Assembly: GCA_932294295.1 (NCBI GenBank)
Contig: OW028585.1
Coordinates: 1,334,001 to 1,398,000 of the forward strand
Length of the DNA stretch: 64,000 bases
Direction of reading: 5' to 3'
Source of the DNA: Alitta virens
Taxonomy: Eukaryota > Annelida > Polychaeta > Phyllodocida > Nereididae
Positions 1 through 11,520 of the stretch are shown here, piece after piece. How positions within the stretch are numbered: the stretch's first letter is position 1; the number at the start of each line of letters is the position of its first letter. The notes below the pieces were generated by a model. It ran no database searches and was not told the DNA's origin. It saw nothing but the letters and a program-made list of their open reading frames with translations. Both the position numbers and the translations under genes were made by a program.

Positions 1-87
1 AATTTCTTCATTTGTTCATTATATTCTGTAAAGTGTAAAATAATACAGTGTTCCCATTGGTTATAAAAAAGGCTGAAAAAGTCTTAC

Positions 88-93
88 TTTATT
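88..93 (-). promoter_or_regulatory. Candidate poly(A) signal AATAAA
   Basis: AATAAA on the minus strand, 52 bp past the stop at 145-147, in the right place to end the gag-like transcript. Confidence 0.35.
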
Positions 94-144
94 TGTTTTT
101 TAAATTAAGGCTGTCTACAGTGTAAGAGAAAGCGAGGTCCTGCT

Positions 145-261
145 TTAAGCAGCTTCAGCACTTTTGGTGTCTTGTGGGGGATCCTGGACATCATGGTCAG
201 ACGGCCCGATTGGTCCAGGATCTGGATTCTGCACCACGTCGACCGCTTCAAGTGAGGAAAT
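145..261 (-). CDS. Possible terminal exon of the gag-like gene
   Basis: A strong acceptor (ctttttccttccag) precedes 38 open codons, ISSLEAVDVVQNPDPGPIG and an acidic Pro/Asp-rich end, then TAA at 145-147. No good phase-0 donor is visible in the upstream frame (best are ACA|gtatcc and AAA|gtcaat), so the link is uncertain. Confidence 0.35.
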   Translation of the reverse strand: MSSLEAVDVVQNPDPGPIGPSDHDVQDPPQDTKSAEAA

Positions 262-357
262 CTGGAAGGAAAAAGAATGTGAAGGTGTTAGGATGTGGGA
301 AAAAATAAAATTATTTATAAGAAGAGGAAGTTTACTTTGGGGTTGGGATGCTAGTCA

Positions 358-1480
358 CTACTTGGAAAATTCAGAAATTTGGGAGGTGGTCATATTGACT
401 TTATAAATGTTGGATACTGTTGTTGCTGTGATACTTAGTATGGAATCCTCCGAGATTCCAGGATGGAGAGGTTGGAGGATGTGGGACAGAATCTGGGCTA
501 CTGTGGCAGCTATGCGGGTGGCATCTAGTAGGTTGGCAGGTGGGGCTATCTTCTGGGCTGTGTTGGTTTCTTGTGATTTCTTGGAGAGTAGGGCTGCCTT
601 ATAGGAAGGACAGCCGGAGAATGATGCGGGATGTTCTCCTTGACAGTTGGTGCAGGAGGCCTTCTCAGGAGAAGGGCACTCCTTGTGCCCATGCCCGAGG
701 CCACAGCGCTTACACCTGATTTCTTTAGAACAGGTGTTCGCTCTGTGGCCAAAGGATTGACAGCGGATGCACTGAAGGGGCCTTCTGGATTGGTATTCTT
801 CGACCTTGAGTTTTCTGAAATCAAAATAGAGTCCATTAGTTAGTAGGCCTTGCTTCTCCTCAGGAGAGGAGCAGGTGGCCTTGATGCGGTTGGTGGGTCT
901 TCCGAGGGCTGCACTTTGCATTCGGATGCAGTTGGGGAGTCCTGAAATGGAAGAAAATTCATCATTTGTGTATTTGGGGGGTGGGGATGACAACTGTGAG
1001 GCTGTCATCTGAAGTTCTGGACTTCTTGGTGTCTCTGATTTTGCAGCCTTCTAGGTTGAGGCTGAGGAGTGTGGTGTCGTCTTTTGCTGATCGGGGGTAG
1101 ATCAGCAGATTTCCTGCTTGGGTTCTCCTGGAGTATCTTATATGCTTTCTCAGTTCAAGAAATATCTTGGCTGAGTCAGCATCTGTAGAAAATTCTGTAA
1201 AAAGAGGAGGCAAGTTGGTTTTTGGGGAGGGGGGAGAGGGGGGGGGGAAAGGGGAAGAGAGGGTGGTCTTAGCCTTCTTAGGGGACTCTGGCCCAGGGGT
1301 TGAGTTAGAGTGAAGGCTTTGGGTGGACCGGTTTCTCTTGTGTATCTTTTTCCTGCTTTGCTGAAGAGTGAAGCTTGTGTCCATGTCTTCGGGTAGTAGG
1401 CCTGTGTTAGAGTCTGTGAGAGAAATATGGCTATTAATTGTGGTATCAGCAGCATCATCAGCAGCAGGATCAGCATTAGC
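358..1480 (-). pseudogene. LINE-ORF1-like (gag-like) zinc-knuckle reading frame, frameshifted
   Basis: Two overlapping frames, 962-1480 and 358-1008, join through a run of six C on the coding strand (plus 974-980 region), which suggests a one-base slip. The N-terminal part is Ser/Pro/Lys-rich and disordered. The C-terminal part has EEYQSRRPLQC and three CCHC knuckles: CIRCQSFGHRANTC, CKRCGLGHGHKEC and CTNCQGEHPASFSGC. Known: this array is typical of the ORF1 nucleic-acid-binding protein of jockey-like LINEs, which coats the element RNA. No endonuclease or reverse transcriptase follows downstream (positions 1-358). The frame opens at an AG (tttatatag) at its upstream end. Either a truncated LINE or a captured gag-like gene. 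Confidence 0.7.
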
Positions 1481-1553
1481 CTATATAAATGAATAGAAAT
1501 TATGAACTTTCTTTAAATACACAAGAATTGCATTTTTTTTTATTGCTTAAAGA

Positions 1554-1830
1554 TGCACTGACTGTCAAATTTGCAATTTTGTAAGACTCAATCAAATAGT
1601 ACATGAATAACCCTTTATTAATCAACGCACACTAAATTTGTGTGATCTAATGATTTTATCAGACATTAATAACTAAAAAAATTAATCATACATCGAAAGA
1701 AAATCCAGACCAAAACATTGGAAACACAATGGAAATTACATCATTTGTTTAGTATTGTGATGTCATCACTGGGTTTGTTTAGTATTGATTCATATCATTA
1801 CTTTTACGTGCAAATTTGACAGACAGTGCA
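1554..1830. mobile_element. MITE with GCACTG...CAGTGC terminal inverted repeats
   Basis: Left end TGCACTGACTGTCAAATTTG and right end CAAATTTGACAGACAGTGCA are inverted copies. The interior resembles 63456-63858 (shared CATCGAAAGAAAA-like and TATGACGTCATCAC-like strings), so it is a multicopy family. Flanks hold TTA on both sides. No coding capacity. Confidence 0.65.
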
Positions 1831-1845
1831 CCATTAATAGCCGGG

Positions 1846-2450
1846 TCAATCCAGATGAATTCACCGAAAGCTCCCCAGGTCACCATCTCCAAAAAATTTG
1901 AAAAAATTGCCATTTGTAGGTCTATATAATTAATGGAAAAATCCAAAATTTCAGGTCTCCAGTGTCAATGGTTTAGAAGATACAGCAATTTGAAATTATA
2001 TTAAATTTTTGTGGAAAAGCCAAACGGCATGAATTTCCAAGCTGAGATGTCCTTATCTCTCTTATTTTTCATAATGTAGGCATGAAATGTTGTACCTAGG
2101 CTAAAAATGTTGTATTGAACCCATGTTTGCTGTTACATCAGGGTTATTGGAGATATTTTTCAAACTGTAATGCTCTAAAAAAGGGCGAAAATGGGAAATG
2201 TTGCAAAATGAGATTATATTTTGCAGGGCTGTGTTGAATCTATACAAGAATAAAAGCTCATATTTATTTTCTTGCTTCTTATGGTCCATCTGCACATATA
2301 TGAATGGCCAAAACCACCTCATTTGCAAAAAGATTGAAGCCAGAGTAGTTTTAAAAAGACAAATAATATACGATTGTGAAAAAAGCCCTTTATTCTAATG
2401 TAATTTTGACCAACAAGAGAATTCACTATCACTTCCATATTTGTTTCACA
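1846..2450 (+). repeat. Dispersed repeat, inverted copy at 30720-31300
   Basis: Collinear with the reverse complement of 30720-31300 along most of its length, e.g. the CCAGGTCACCATCTCC end, GAAAAATCCAAAATTT and GGCCAAAACCACCTCAT strings. A short frame (2198-2398, plus) is also open in the other copy. Confidence 0.65.
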
Positions 2451-2925
2451 ATATCACACACATCTAGTGGTCCTCTAATGATACAGAATGAATGACTGCC
2501 TTTGTTAGGGTTTGTGTGTATGATTCTGTGTAATTTGGTTAAAGATCAAAAGTCCTGAAATATGAATGGCCATAGAGCCATTATATGACCATGTTCCACC
2601 GGTCATGAGATTCCTTACACTGAAAATGTATTTCTTCTGTCATGAGATTATTGATACCCGTGATATCAGAAAAACTTTTATTTTGTTTTTACAGTATGTT
2701 ATTCTTTGTATTTTTTTCCTGTTATCTATTGTATAAATGTTTTGTTTTTTTTTGCTGTGAAAAAATTAATTCAGAGTTCTAATTTTTAGTTCTAAATTCA
2801 GGGTTGATTGATTGATTAAATAAGCTAGTAACAATTTTTGTAGACCTTATATAAGTTCAACTCATTCAGAATTACAACCTCTTTACAATTTTTATTTTGT
2901 ACAAGATGAAGAGGGTTAATCAGTG
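2450..2925. other. AT-rich spacer, no gene seen
   Basis: Stops in all frames and no splice-bounded exon recognised. Confidence 0.5.
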
Positions 2926-3115
2926 TTAATTGGTGATACCTTGTCCTCAGTGTCTATGATGACTCGCTGAGGCAAGTAAAAGACACCACCCATGAGGTAA
3001 ATGTGTAAAATTGTGTTGACTTCATGACTTATCATCTCATCATTACCTGTGCCTCTGACAGCAGGTAATATAAGCTGACTTAGCTTCAGACCCAGTAGCA
3101 CTGAGACAATGATAA
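2925..3115 (+). repeat. SINE-body-like repeat
   Basis: Contains CTGAGGCAAGTAAAAGA and a following ACCACCCATGAGGTAAATGT string. Related strings recur at about 9070-9110, 52095-52165 and 61430-61485; TTAGCTTCAGACCCAGTAGC recurs near 51447. Confidence 0.55.
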
Positions 3116-3277
3116 TGAAATACTATTTATATACATCCGCACGATGCCTCATAAACAGTGCAGGGGTTAGGCTTTGAACCCATGCACCCTCAGTAGTAGG
3201 AAAACATGGACTTAATACATTGTCAGAAGTAGACTCAGCACCTGATGTGCAATAAAATATTAATAAAAAATATATAT

Positions 3278-3330
3278 ATATAATTTTATTGACAACCTCA
3301 ATATCATGAGTTGATATATGCGTGTCAAAA
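3278..3330 (-). repeat. LINE 3'-tail copy
   Basis: TTTTATTGACA followed by a GATATATGCGTGTCA-like end. The same motif is at 3568, 5943, 34499 and (plus strand) 16553. At 34499 it lies just past a LINE reverse-transcriptase fragment, so it marks that family's 3' end. Confidence 0.5.
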
Positions 3331-3564
3331 AAAAAAAAATGGAAAGAGACAATAATATTTATCTATCACTACAAATACCACATAGGTTATGACTACAGAA
3401 TATGTACAGAAAACTGAATTATAGTGAATACAGTCCTATTAACAAATCAATGAAAGTACATTATGAACAAACATTTATGAAGATGTATAAAAATAATATA
3501 TGTATTCATACATAGCATAGAATAACACTGTTATACGCACAGATCCTGTAATACAAGGTATATA

Positions 3565-3625
3565 TATAGAATTTTATTGACATCAAAATATTTAACTGAT
3601 ACATGTGTCATCATGGCAACAAAAT
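3565..3625 (-). repeat. LINE 3'-tail copy
   Basis: ATTTTATTGACATC followed by TGATACATGTGTCATCATG; second copy of the family tail. Confidence 0.5.
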
Positions 3626-4385
3626 TTAAAACGTAAAATAAATGAGAAATACAGGGTAAAAAGCAAGAAGAATGAAATAATTAAGGAGCTCTATATGACT
3701 AATAATAGCTAATGTTCATAGTATAGTCAGTCTGGAAACTTACTCATGGCACTGTCTTCAAATTTAATTATTCGGAGTTAACCTTCATGTGCAACCAACA
3801 TTCTCTCACTTCCATGGTGGAGCCTCCTTTGGTGGTCTCCAGCACGAGAATTTATTTTATTTTTTCCTGGGTGCAAATAAACAAATTCTGATTCTGATTC
3901 TGATTCTACAGCACCTGATATGAAACACCAATACTTAATTTAAGAAGAACCAATCAGATATAAACAACTATAAAACAAATCATCAGATAAATATAATTTT
4001 ACTATGACTATAAATTAACATGTCAAACGATGAAATGACAAGTAATATATATGAAATGGCACTATACTTTAAAATGGCATACAACACGAATGAATAAAAT
4101 ATTAATAAAACAAATGCGGTGCTGAATTATTTAGATCTTCACATATCGATTCATTGTGGGTAAAAAGTGCAACAAGCAATTGAAGAAAAAGCACCAGGTG
4201 CACACAAATTACGAGCCCTATAATTCATTTCTGAACTGGCAGAAATGAGAATTTCCACCATCTGTGGCCTTTAATTCTCAAAGGGCGTGGCCACTACAGC
4301 GGCAATATTTGTTGTTTTCAAACAAAATATTTTGTCTTTTGTAGTGAGACTAGGACCATTAAAAACTTAATCCACCTGGTGAATG
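3625..4385. other. AT-rich spacer, no gene seen
   Basis: Only a short CTGATT run (about 3889-3907) stands out; no exon recognised. Confidence 0.45.
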
Positions 4386-5714
4386 TAAAGGGCGTTCACA
4401 CTGTCACGAATAAGACCTACGTATGACACTGATGAAAACATTTTTTTACTCTTGGTCATTCTTGGCCATACGTGATTCACTCGCCGAGCATTTCATTCGC
4501 GCTAATCCGAAGGACACTCCTGATCCCTCTTAATCATCCTTGATCATATGATAAAACTTTGGCGGGCATTCTATGAGTGATTGTTATATGAGTTACGTTA
4601 CTAGCTCGGGAGTCAGTCTGCGAGCGTTTTATGTACAGTATGACTCATATGGAATTGTCCATATTTCGCCGACATCACCCCAAAACGCCCCAACACACGG
4701 CGAAAGGCCCCGCAAAGCTGATAGACATTCCTAACTAATTGGCTATAATTGATTGGCGGATGGTGTCGGCCTGTAGCGGCTCGTCGCGCCTCCTTGCCCC
4801 TTGTCACGGATATGACGATGGTGGGCTGCTGTGGAGGCTGGTCAGCAGCCCTTTTCCCTTATCAGCCACATGTGTTTCTAATCTGTGTCAGATTTCCATT
4901 TTATTACATTCTGATAACTTTAAATGCAGGGGTAAAATGCATGACTCCATGACTTTACAAATTTCAAGGGTTTATTTTGCATTATTGGAGTTCTGTTATA
5001 AAGCACAGAAATTTTATTACACTGCTTTAGACTACTTACATTCAGAAGATACAGAGATTTGAAATCATAATTCAGCCTTCTTATTTTGTCTAACATGATC
5101 TGTTGTGTAGTCATGAGAAATTGGATTATTAACAGTGATCAAAACATACTAGGCATTATGTTTGTTATATGTTTATTTATTGAATATATTTAAAGGTTGG
5201 CTCGATCAGTACGAACTGCCTTCTTTTCTTTTTTTTTTCTTAATTGAGGCTTTTATTTAACCAAGGCAAACAAATAAAAGGTAATCATTAAGAACACTGT
5301 AGATACATTTAAAGTAAATCTGGTGAAGGGGGTGAATTTTTTGAGATGCTGCCGCTGCTGACAATGCACTGAGCAGAGAGGGGGTGAGCTGACCCCAGGC
5401 CAAGGGACGCCAATTAAATAGATAAGGCCCCAAAAACGCATAAACACATGTGCATCTTTAAAGATTATCAATACAGATATTAAGTCACACAACACAATAA
5501 AATATAAAGTGCATAGAACATAATAATGTGCAAGCTAAAAGCAATACAAAGATAAACTAACAAAAGTTTCAGAACTAAGAAAAGACTAACATTTAAGTGA
5601 CCTCCAGAGTCCATAAGTAGGTCTAGTGTACAATATTTTAAAGTTAAGTATGGTTTATTTTTAACGTTTAAAAGAAATTCATGCGCTTTCTGGGCCAAGC
5701 AATTTGACCAATAA

Positions 5715-5733
5715 CCCCCCCCCCCCCCCCCCC
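5715..5733. repeat. Poly(C) run
   Basis: Nineteen consecutive C on the plus strand. Confidence 0.95.
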
Positions 5734-5937
5734 ATGGCAAGAGAAAACAGAAAATGTGTGACCTTATTGAGTTGTAGGTCACATACGATGTATATTGCTG
5801 CATTCTCATTTGTCAGTATTTATTCCTTTTCACCCTGAATTTCACATTAAACACATTTTATTGCATTTAAAAAATTAAAAAATAATCCTTAAAAAAGTTT
5901 GTTCACATTCCTGAATTATTGTTTAATATTATATATA

Positions 5938-5995
5938 GATTTTTATAGACTTTTATTGACAGAAAAATATCAAATTGATACATGTGTCAGCATGA
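5938..5995 (-). repeat. LINE 3'-tail copy
   Basis: CTTTTATTGACAGAAAAATA followed by TTGATACATGTGTCAGCATG, the same tail family as 34499. Confidence 0.5.
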
Positions 5996-6091
5996 CAAAA
6001 TAATAAATGGCAAAAAAAACAAATTAAAAAAAAAAGTTAATGGAAATAAATGGATCAACAGTTAAATTAAATAAATAGAGCTATATTATAA

Positions 6092-6210
6092 CACCGACTG
6101 ACTGACTGACTGACTGACTGTTGTATCAATAATGCTAGCAAAGAATTTAATACAAGCTTTGGTGCAGTCAATTACTGACTGACTGACTGACTGACTGACT
6201 AACTGACTAG
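6092..6210. repeat. Paired (GACT)n microsatellites
   Basis: Two GACT tracts (about 6092-6120 and 6174-6208) separated by a segment whose GCTTTGGTGCAGTCAAT string recurs after the second tract, showing local duplication. Confidence 0.85.
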
Positions 6211-6632
6211 ATAAGGGCTTTGGTGCAGTCAATACTATGGAGCTAGTAGGTCATGATGGTAGAGGGTGGGCCAGTATCAGGGAAGGTCATGGGGTGGGCA
6301 TAGGGTGTTAAAGAAAGGGTGACCTGATTAGGGCAAACTATTTCTAGGTCATTTTGCACTCAGCAGTTGTTTGGTCAGGATTGACCTCATTTTTCCTTGT
6401 AAACAAAACTAGTACTAAAAAAACTCATGGATTTACCATTAGATGGATGCCATGGGGATTATATCAGTCATATTGTGTCACTGAATCTCAAATGAAGACA
6501 ACCAAGTTGGAGAATCAGAAAAACTTTTTTTTTTTGTCTGAAATAATATAGTGTGTCATAGATCACAGCAAGTTGGCTGTCTGTTCAACTATAGTTCACT
6601 TGAAAAATAATGTAGGTCTCTTGCCTGAATGT

Positions 6633-6638
<6 letters not shown>

Positions 6639-6687
<49 letters not shown>
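6639..6687. repeat. (GATT)n microsatellite
   Basis: About twelve GATT units. Confidence 0.95.
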
Positions 6688-6688
<1 letters not shown>

Positions 6689-6750
6689 TTATGCAGGAAA
6701 CAGGTGTCAATTGTTTGTCAAGTGCTGTTTATAACAAATGGAGTCTGTAT

Positions 6751-6835
6751 TACTCATTCATTCATTCATTCATTCATTCATTCAATCATTCACTCATTCA
6801 CTCATTCAATCATTCATTCATTCATTCATTCATTT
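6751..6835. repeat. (ATTC)n microsatellite
   Basis: About twenty ATTC units with ACTC and AATC variants. Confidence 0.95.
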
Positions 6836-7008
6836 AGGCTGTATATAGTCAGTATAGCACATATATAGTCAGTTCATGGAGTCACAATTAAGAGACTCCA
6901 TTGGTCGCTGGTCAGTCACAAAATTATTAGTCAGGCTATTACTCCTCTCTATCTCTGATCTCTGTCTTTGCCGTTGCTATAGCAACCATAGTTATGATGA
7001 AGTTTTTT

Positions 7009-7156
7009 CTATCTATCTATCTACATGATCTATCTATCTATCTATCTATCTGTCTATCTATCTGTCTATCTGTCTGTCTAGCTGTCTGTCTGTCTGTCTA
7101 GCTGTCGTGCTGTCTGTCTGTCGTGCTGTCTGTTGGTCTGTCTGTCTGTCTATCTA
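7009..7156. repeat. (TATC)/(TGTC)n microsatellite
   Basis: CTAT units grade into CTGT units, with two CGTG interruptions. Confidence 0.92.
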
Positions 7157-9533
7157 ATACAAAAAGTCAAAGTAGCCGTCATAAATAACAATGCTGACAG
7201 TTCCGAAATTGTGTGGTCTTAATTGTGAGGAGATGTTATTAGTGGTTTTAATATATATGTTCAGTAGTCTTGATTGAACAGTGGATAATTGGGAGCTATT
7301 GTGACACGGTGTTAATAGAGAGGTGGTCTTGATAGTGGTTTTATTAGTGAGATTGTATTTATATTGTGATTGTTCAAGATAACATAACTTTATTCAATCA
7401 CACAAACATCGCATGATAGTTTAAACTATGTATTTCTAAATAATAATAACGCAGTTATCACTTCGTATAATCTTGCTTGAACTGGGTAAAGATGCTGTTT
7501 AATGTATTTAAATTTATTGATAATAAAGATATCTCAGGATCTACTGATCACATTGCAATGAAATTTACATGGTCTTAATCCAGAAGATAAAAGCTACCCA
7601 ATACAAATAGTGTCACTTACATCAAATGAAGAGGGAGAAAAATTATTGTTATGACTCAAGAATAGTAGAAACAGCATCCTTTGATCTTACTATGAACAAT
7701 CAAGGGCCGTGATCATGGAGACAAGAGTAGAAGGAGTGGAAACCGGGCACTGAAATTTCACATTATCTTGTTTATCACCCCTTTTATTACCACAAATCAC
7801 CCCCTAAATGACCGTCACATACCTCACTGTGGCACTGACAGGGTGATTATACACCCTTGTTGCAGTGACCTTGCATTGAAAACCCTCGAAGTTTAATATA
7901 TCCTAAAATGTTATGATACATTCCGCTTAAATCAGAGATAATACAAGGTTTTAATAATTTGAAATCTTGATCATTAAAATTCGGAAATATAGTAAATCAT
8001 ATACAATGTAAAAAGATTAAATCACCAGGTTTAATTGTGATGGAAACAGTATACATGTATTTTTTATATAAATTTCAGTGTGGTAAGCATTACCAAACTG
8101 CTTAATATATCATGGAAGTGTAAGAATTAAGCCCTTTCCTTTGCAATAATATTATTATCTATATACATGTATACATAGGTGCATGCATAAATTGTACATG
8201 CATAAAGTAAGGTTTTTTTTTTTAAACCAGGGATTGAAATGTATGTAGCCATAATTTTAACACTATTTGCTGTAATTGATTGTTGATTTATGTGACATTT
8301 ACACTTATTCATACCTAAAAAATCAGTGAATTCTGCTAAACAACAACTGTTTTTGCTCATTTAAATGCAAATTTTTAGCTAAATAAGTGTGCATTTTGGC
8401 TCAGAATAATCATCTTTTCATGGGGAAAAAGCCAAAATAATTCTCTAGTGGAGAGGAATTTAACTCTTAAAAGGGGGTTTTCTACTTTTGTCTCCATGCT
8501 GTGATGCTGTGATGAAAGGGTTGCAGGGGTGTAAGTTTCAACCCCCTCTGCGCAATTAAAGGCCGATGATATCTATATACCCCCATGATATCTAACACCT
8601 GCTCTTAAAGGGCCCAAGGTTTTGATGGGGTTAAAAGGGATAAAAGAAATGTTGGGGTATATCCCCGACAGTCCCCGCAGGTCGGCAAAAGTCGGAGAAA
8701 GGCCCCGTAAAGCAATTAGGCATCCCATGGGGGGTAAGCGCAATGCCCCGTTATAATCCGTGACATTCCGTGTCTCGCCGAAAGTCGGCGATACATGGAC
8801 AATTCCATATGAGTCATACTGTACGTTCTATGTACGTCCGAGGCCATCCATGAAGAATTTATACGTGATTAACAGAGCTACAAGTGAGCACATATAGTCA
8901 ATGTTTCATGTCCTTGGTCATACATAGGTGTTATACATGACAGTGTGAACGCCCCTTAAGTCTTGTAATTTATTGTTAATTTATCAAGGTCCATACAAAT
9001 TATTACATAAATTCACGAGCAACATTCCAGCTGGATGTAGTTTGGATGAGACATTAAATTAGCAGTCCCTTGTACTCAGTGTCTATGCTGAGGCAAGTAA
9101 AAGATCCCAACCAGTGCTAAGCCACACCCCCCAATCATACAAACGCCTCTCCTGGGATCCAGGGGCATACTCCAACCTGTAAGCTGATCATCCCCAACTA
9201 CTAATGACGGCCATGCTTGCTTGGCTACAACTCACCTAGGCCTACTATTAGGCTATGGACTCATGCTGCAGCAATGAATTGACCGCCAAAAACAGCAGAT
9301 TCTGGCACTAATTTTGCACTGAACACAACCCATAACCTCTTAACAATTATACCATACATAATGTCAATATTTCAACTGAATTCCATGCTTGTATTTGGAT
9401 CCTCATAGCACGTGGCAGCTATCAGCGTTGTACGTGGGCCATTAACACACAGAATCGGTGGGCGTGGACTTGAAGAGGCCATTTCAAACACAGCAGAGCA
9501 ATGACGACTGCCATTTGAAGTGAGAACATATTT

Positions 9534-9604
9534 CTATCCGTCTATCTATCTACCTATCTATCTACCTGTCTATCTACCTACCTACCTATCTATCTATCTG
9601 TCTG

Positions 9605-9641
<37 letters not shown>

Positions 9642-9786
9642 TTATCTATCTATCTATCTGTCTATCTATCTATCTATCTGTCTATCTGTCTATCTATCTA
9701 TCTATCTGTCTATCTGTCTATCTATCTATCTTTCTATCTATCTGTCCATCTATCTAACTATCTATCTATCTATCTAACTATCTACC
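9534..9786. repeat. (TATC)n microsatellite, about 250 bp
   Basis: TATC with TACC and TGTC variants. It makes an artificial open frame of repeated Tyr-Leu-Ser, which is not a gene. Confidence 0.95.
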
Positions 9787-9789
9787 TGT

Positions 9790-11085
9790 TGGCTTCTTGG
9801 CGTTGGCGTCGATTACTATGGATGGCCAAATTAAATTGCCCTATGTGGGGTTGGTATCACTGCCCACCCACTATTTTGTAAATCCGTTATGATTATGGGT
9901 TTCAAGCAAAACACTGTCTTCCCATTGATGTGGCATGAAATGCATTAGTTCTTCTGTGCATGTTTAGTAGAGCCAATATTATCTCTACTGGCCCAATTAT
10001 GTTTGCCAAAGCCACCAAAGATTCACACCATAGACTGTAATGTTTTGTTTTTAGGCCTTTAACCTGATCTATTTGTACACAGACTGCAACTTAAGAGCCT
10101 AATTCCAGAAAAATAGACAAAATAGTTAGTACTGACATTAACCTTTCTTTGCCATCAGCCAGACCATCCACTAGGTGTCCTTCTCAAAGTATTATCTGCC
10201 ACCTGGTGATATGGAATAAGACTTCTCCAATGCAGGTTGAAGAGTACCAAAACATTTACTTATATATTTTAAAAGTTGGAAAAAATAGAAGAAAATAGCT
10301 TCTTACTATTCTTTCATCATATTCATAATATGTGACAAGTTTCATTATCAATTTAATTGGGGTTAATATAGGTGAAGCATGGGGTAATTTAGCACAACCC
10401 ACCTGGAAAGCAACACTCTCCAAAATTAGTAGCTCTGCACTGACAGGGCCTTGAAATTTTGTTAAGATTTTGATCACTCACAATTCATGCTAAATAGGTT
10501 TAATAAATATTTTTCAACCTATCTTCATTTAGTCTAGGTCCTAAATCAATAAAATATAATCATAAAGCCCATATCCAATGAGAATTCAGCAAATTCTTAA
10601 CTCTTACAAAGATAAGTGTTTATTCAGCCAGTTTCCAACTGAATTAGGCCTTTAATCAATCAAGTGATTGTGACAGATAGGGTAGACTTGCCGGGATTGG
10701 ACCACTTGACTACGAGGGGCTCTCGAGAGGAAGAGGTCCATGATAAATTCAGCCAACATTTTGAATTATGGTTGGTGTAAAAATGCTAGATTATTGCCAT
10801 GTATATATATTCCTCACACAAAAATGCTAAGTTGTGTAATTTCAAGCATACAGAAAGTTTGCACCAGTAATTTATTGTTAAATTAAATCCAAGCTGTCAA
10901 AATCAGAGTATATTGATATATTTCCGAAATACTTGGAAATACTTGCCATCATTTACAAGGGTCCATTTAATATGCATAAAAAACATTTCAAATGACTTTC
11001 ATGATGCAGTTGCAACATTTCTGAATGTGTACTTTAAGTGGTCCAATTGAGGCACTGATCCAATCCAGGGAACTCTCCCCTAGAT
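9790..11085. other. Spacer, no gene seen
   Basis: Short open frames only (for example 10256-10477 minus), with no splice signals or recognisable family. Confidence 0.45.
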
Positions 11086-11300
11086 AGATGGATAGATTTT
11101 ATTGTCATTTCAATGGAAACACCAAGGTCATAACATTATCTGTCCTAACTTGCTAAATCTGCATCTTACAGGAAGAAAAAGTCCCAAGAAGATCTGCATG
11201 AATAAGAATAGTGGGATGATGCCGAAAATGTATTATAAACAGGAGTTTGAACCCATGCTCCCAGAATCACAGCATCACTGTCCTGAAAGCTGATACTTTA
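11085..11300 (-). repeat. SINE-like, tRNA-related
   Basis: The minus strand has GCATGGGTTCAAACTCC, resembling a pol III B box, and a TCTATC-rich tail at 11085-11098. Confidence 0.4.
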
Positions 11301-11489
11301 AAGAATAAGTGAATGCTTCACAGACAAAATAGTTCTATTTTTCAGTACCAGTACATATGGATAATAGTCATAAACCAGCAATAAGAACACAGCAAATATG
11401 GTATTGGTATTTATGGCAACATTTAGATTTTTTTCACAAAAGGAATCAACAGGCTTTCCTGATTAGGCGCCCTTCAGTCTGAGTGCAGA

Positions 11490-11520
11490 CCCTCCGGCCA
11501 CGTCGCAGACGAGGGTCTGA
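11490..11520. repeat. Hairpin at the left satellite edge
   Basis: CAGACCCTC and GAGGGTCTG (about 11486-11519) form a 9-bp stem; the right arm overlaps the first satellite unit. Confidence 0.5.

Larger units (their letters stand above)
4389..8956. mobile_element. 4.57-kb foldback element with TAA target duplication, or two half-MITEs
   Basis: The left end AGGGCGTTCACACTGTCACG and the right end GACAGTGTGAACGCCCCT are inverted; TAA flanks both (4386-4388, 8957-8959). Inside, ATGACTCATATGGAATTGTC near 4640 is inverted at about 8798. The termini match the MITE at 19681-20207. TWA duplications and GGG-type ends suggest PIF/Harbinger. The middle carries microsatellites and a LINE tail, so it has taken later insertions; no transposase seen. 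Confidence 0.5.

Noticed and set aside
6683..6868. Frame with HSFIHSFIHS repeats
   Set aside because: Translation of the ATTC microsatellite.
9520..9777. Open frame of repeated Tyr-Leu-Ser
   Set aside because: It is the translation of the TATC microsatellite.
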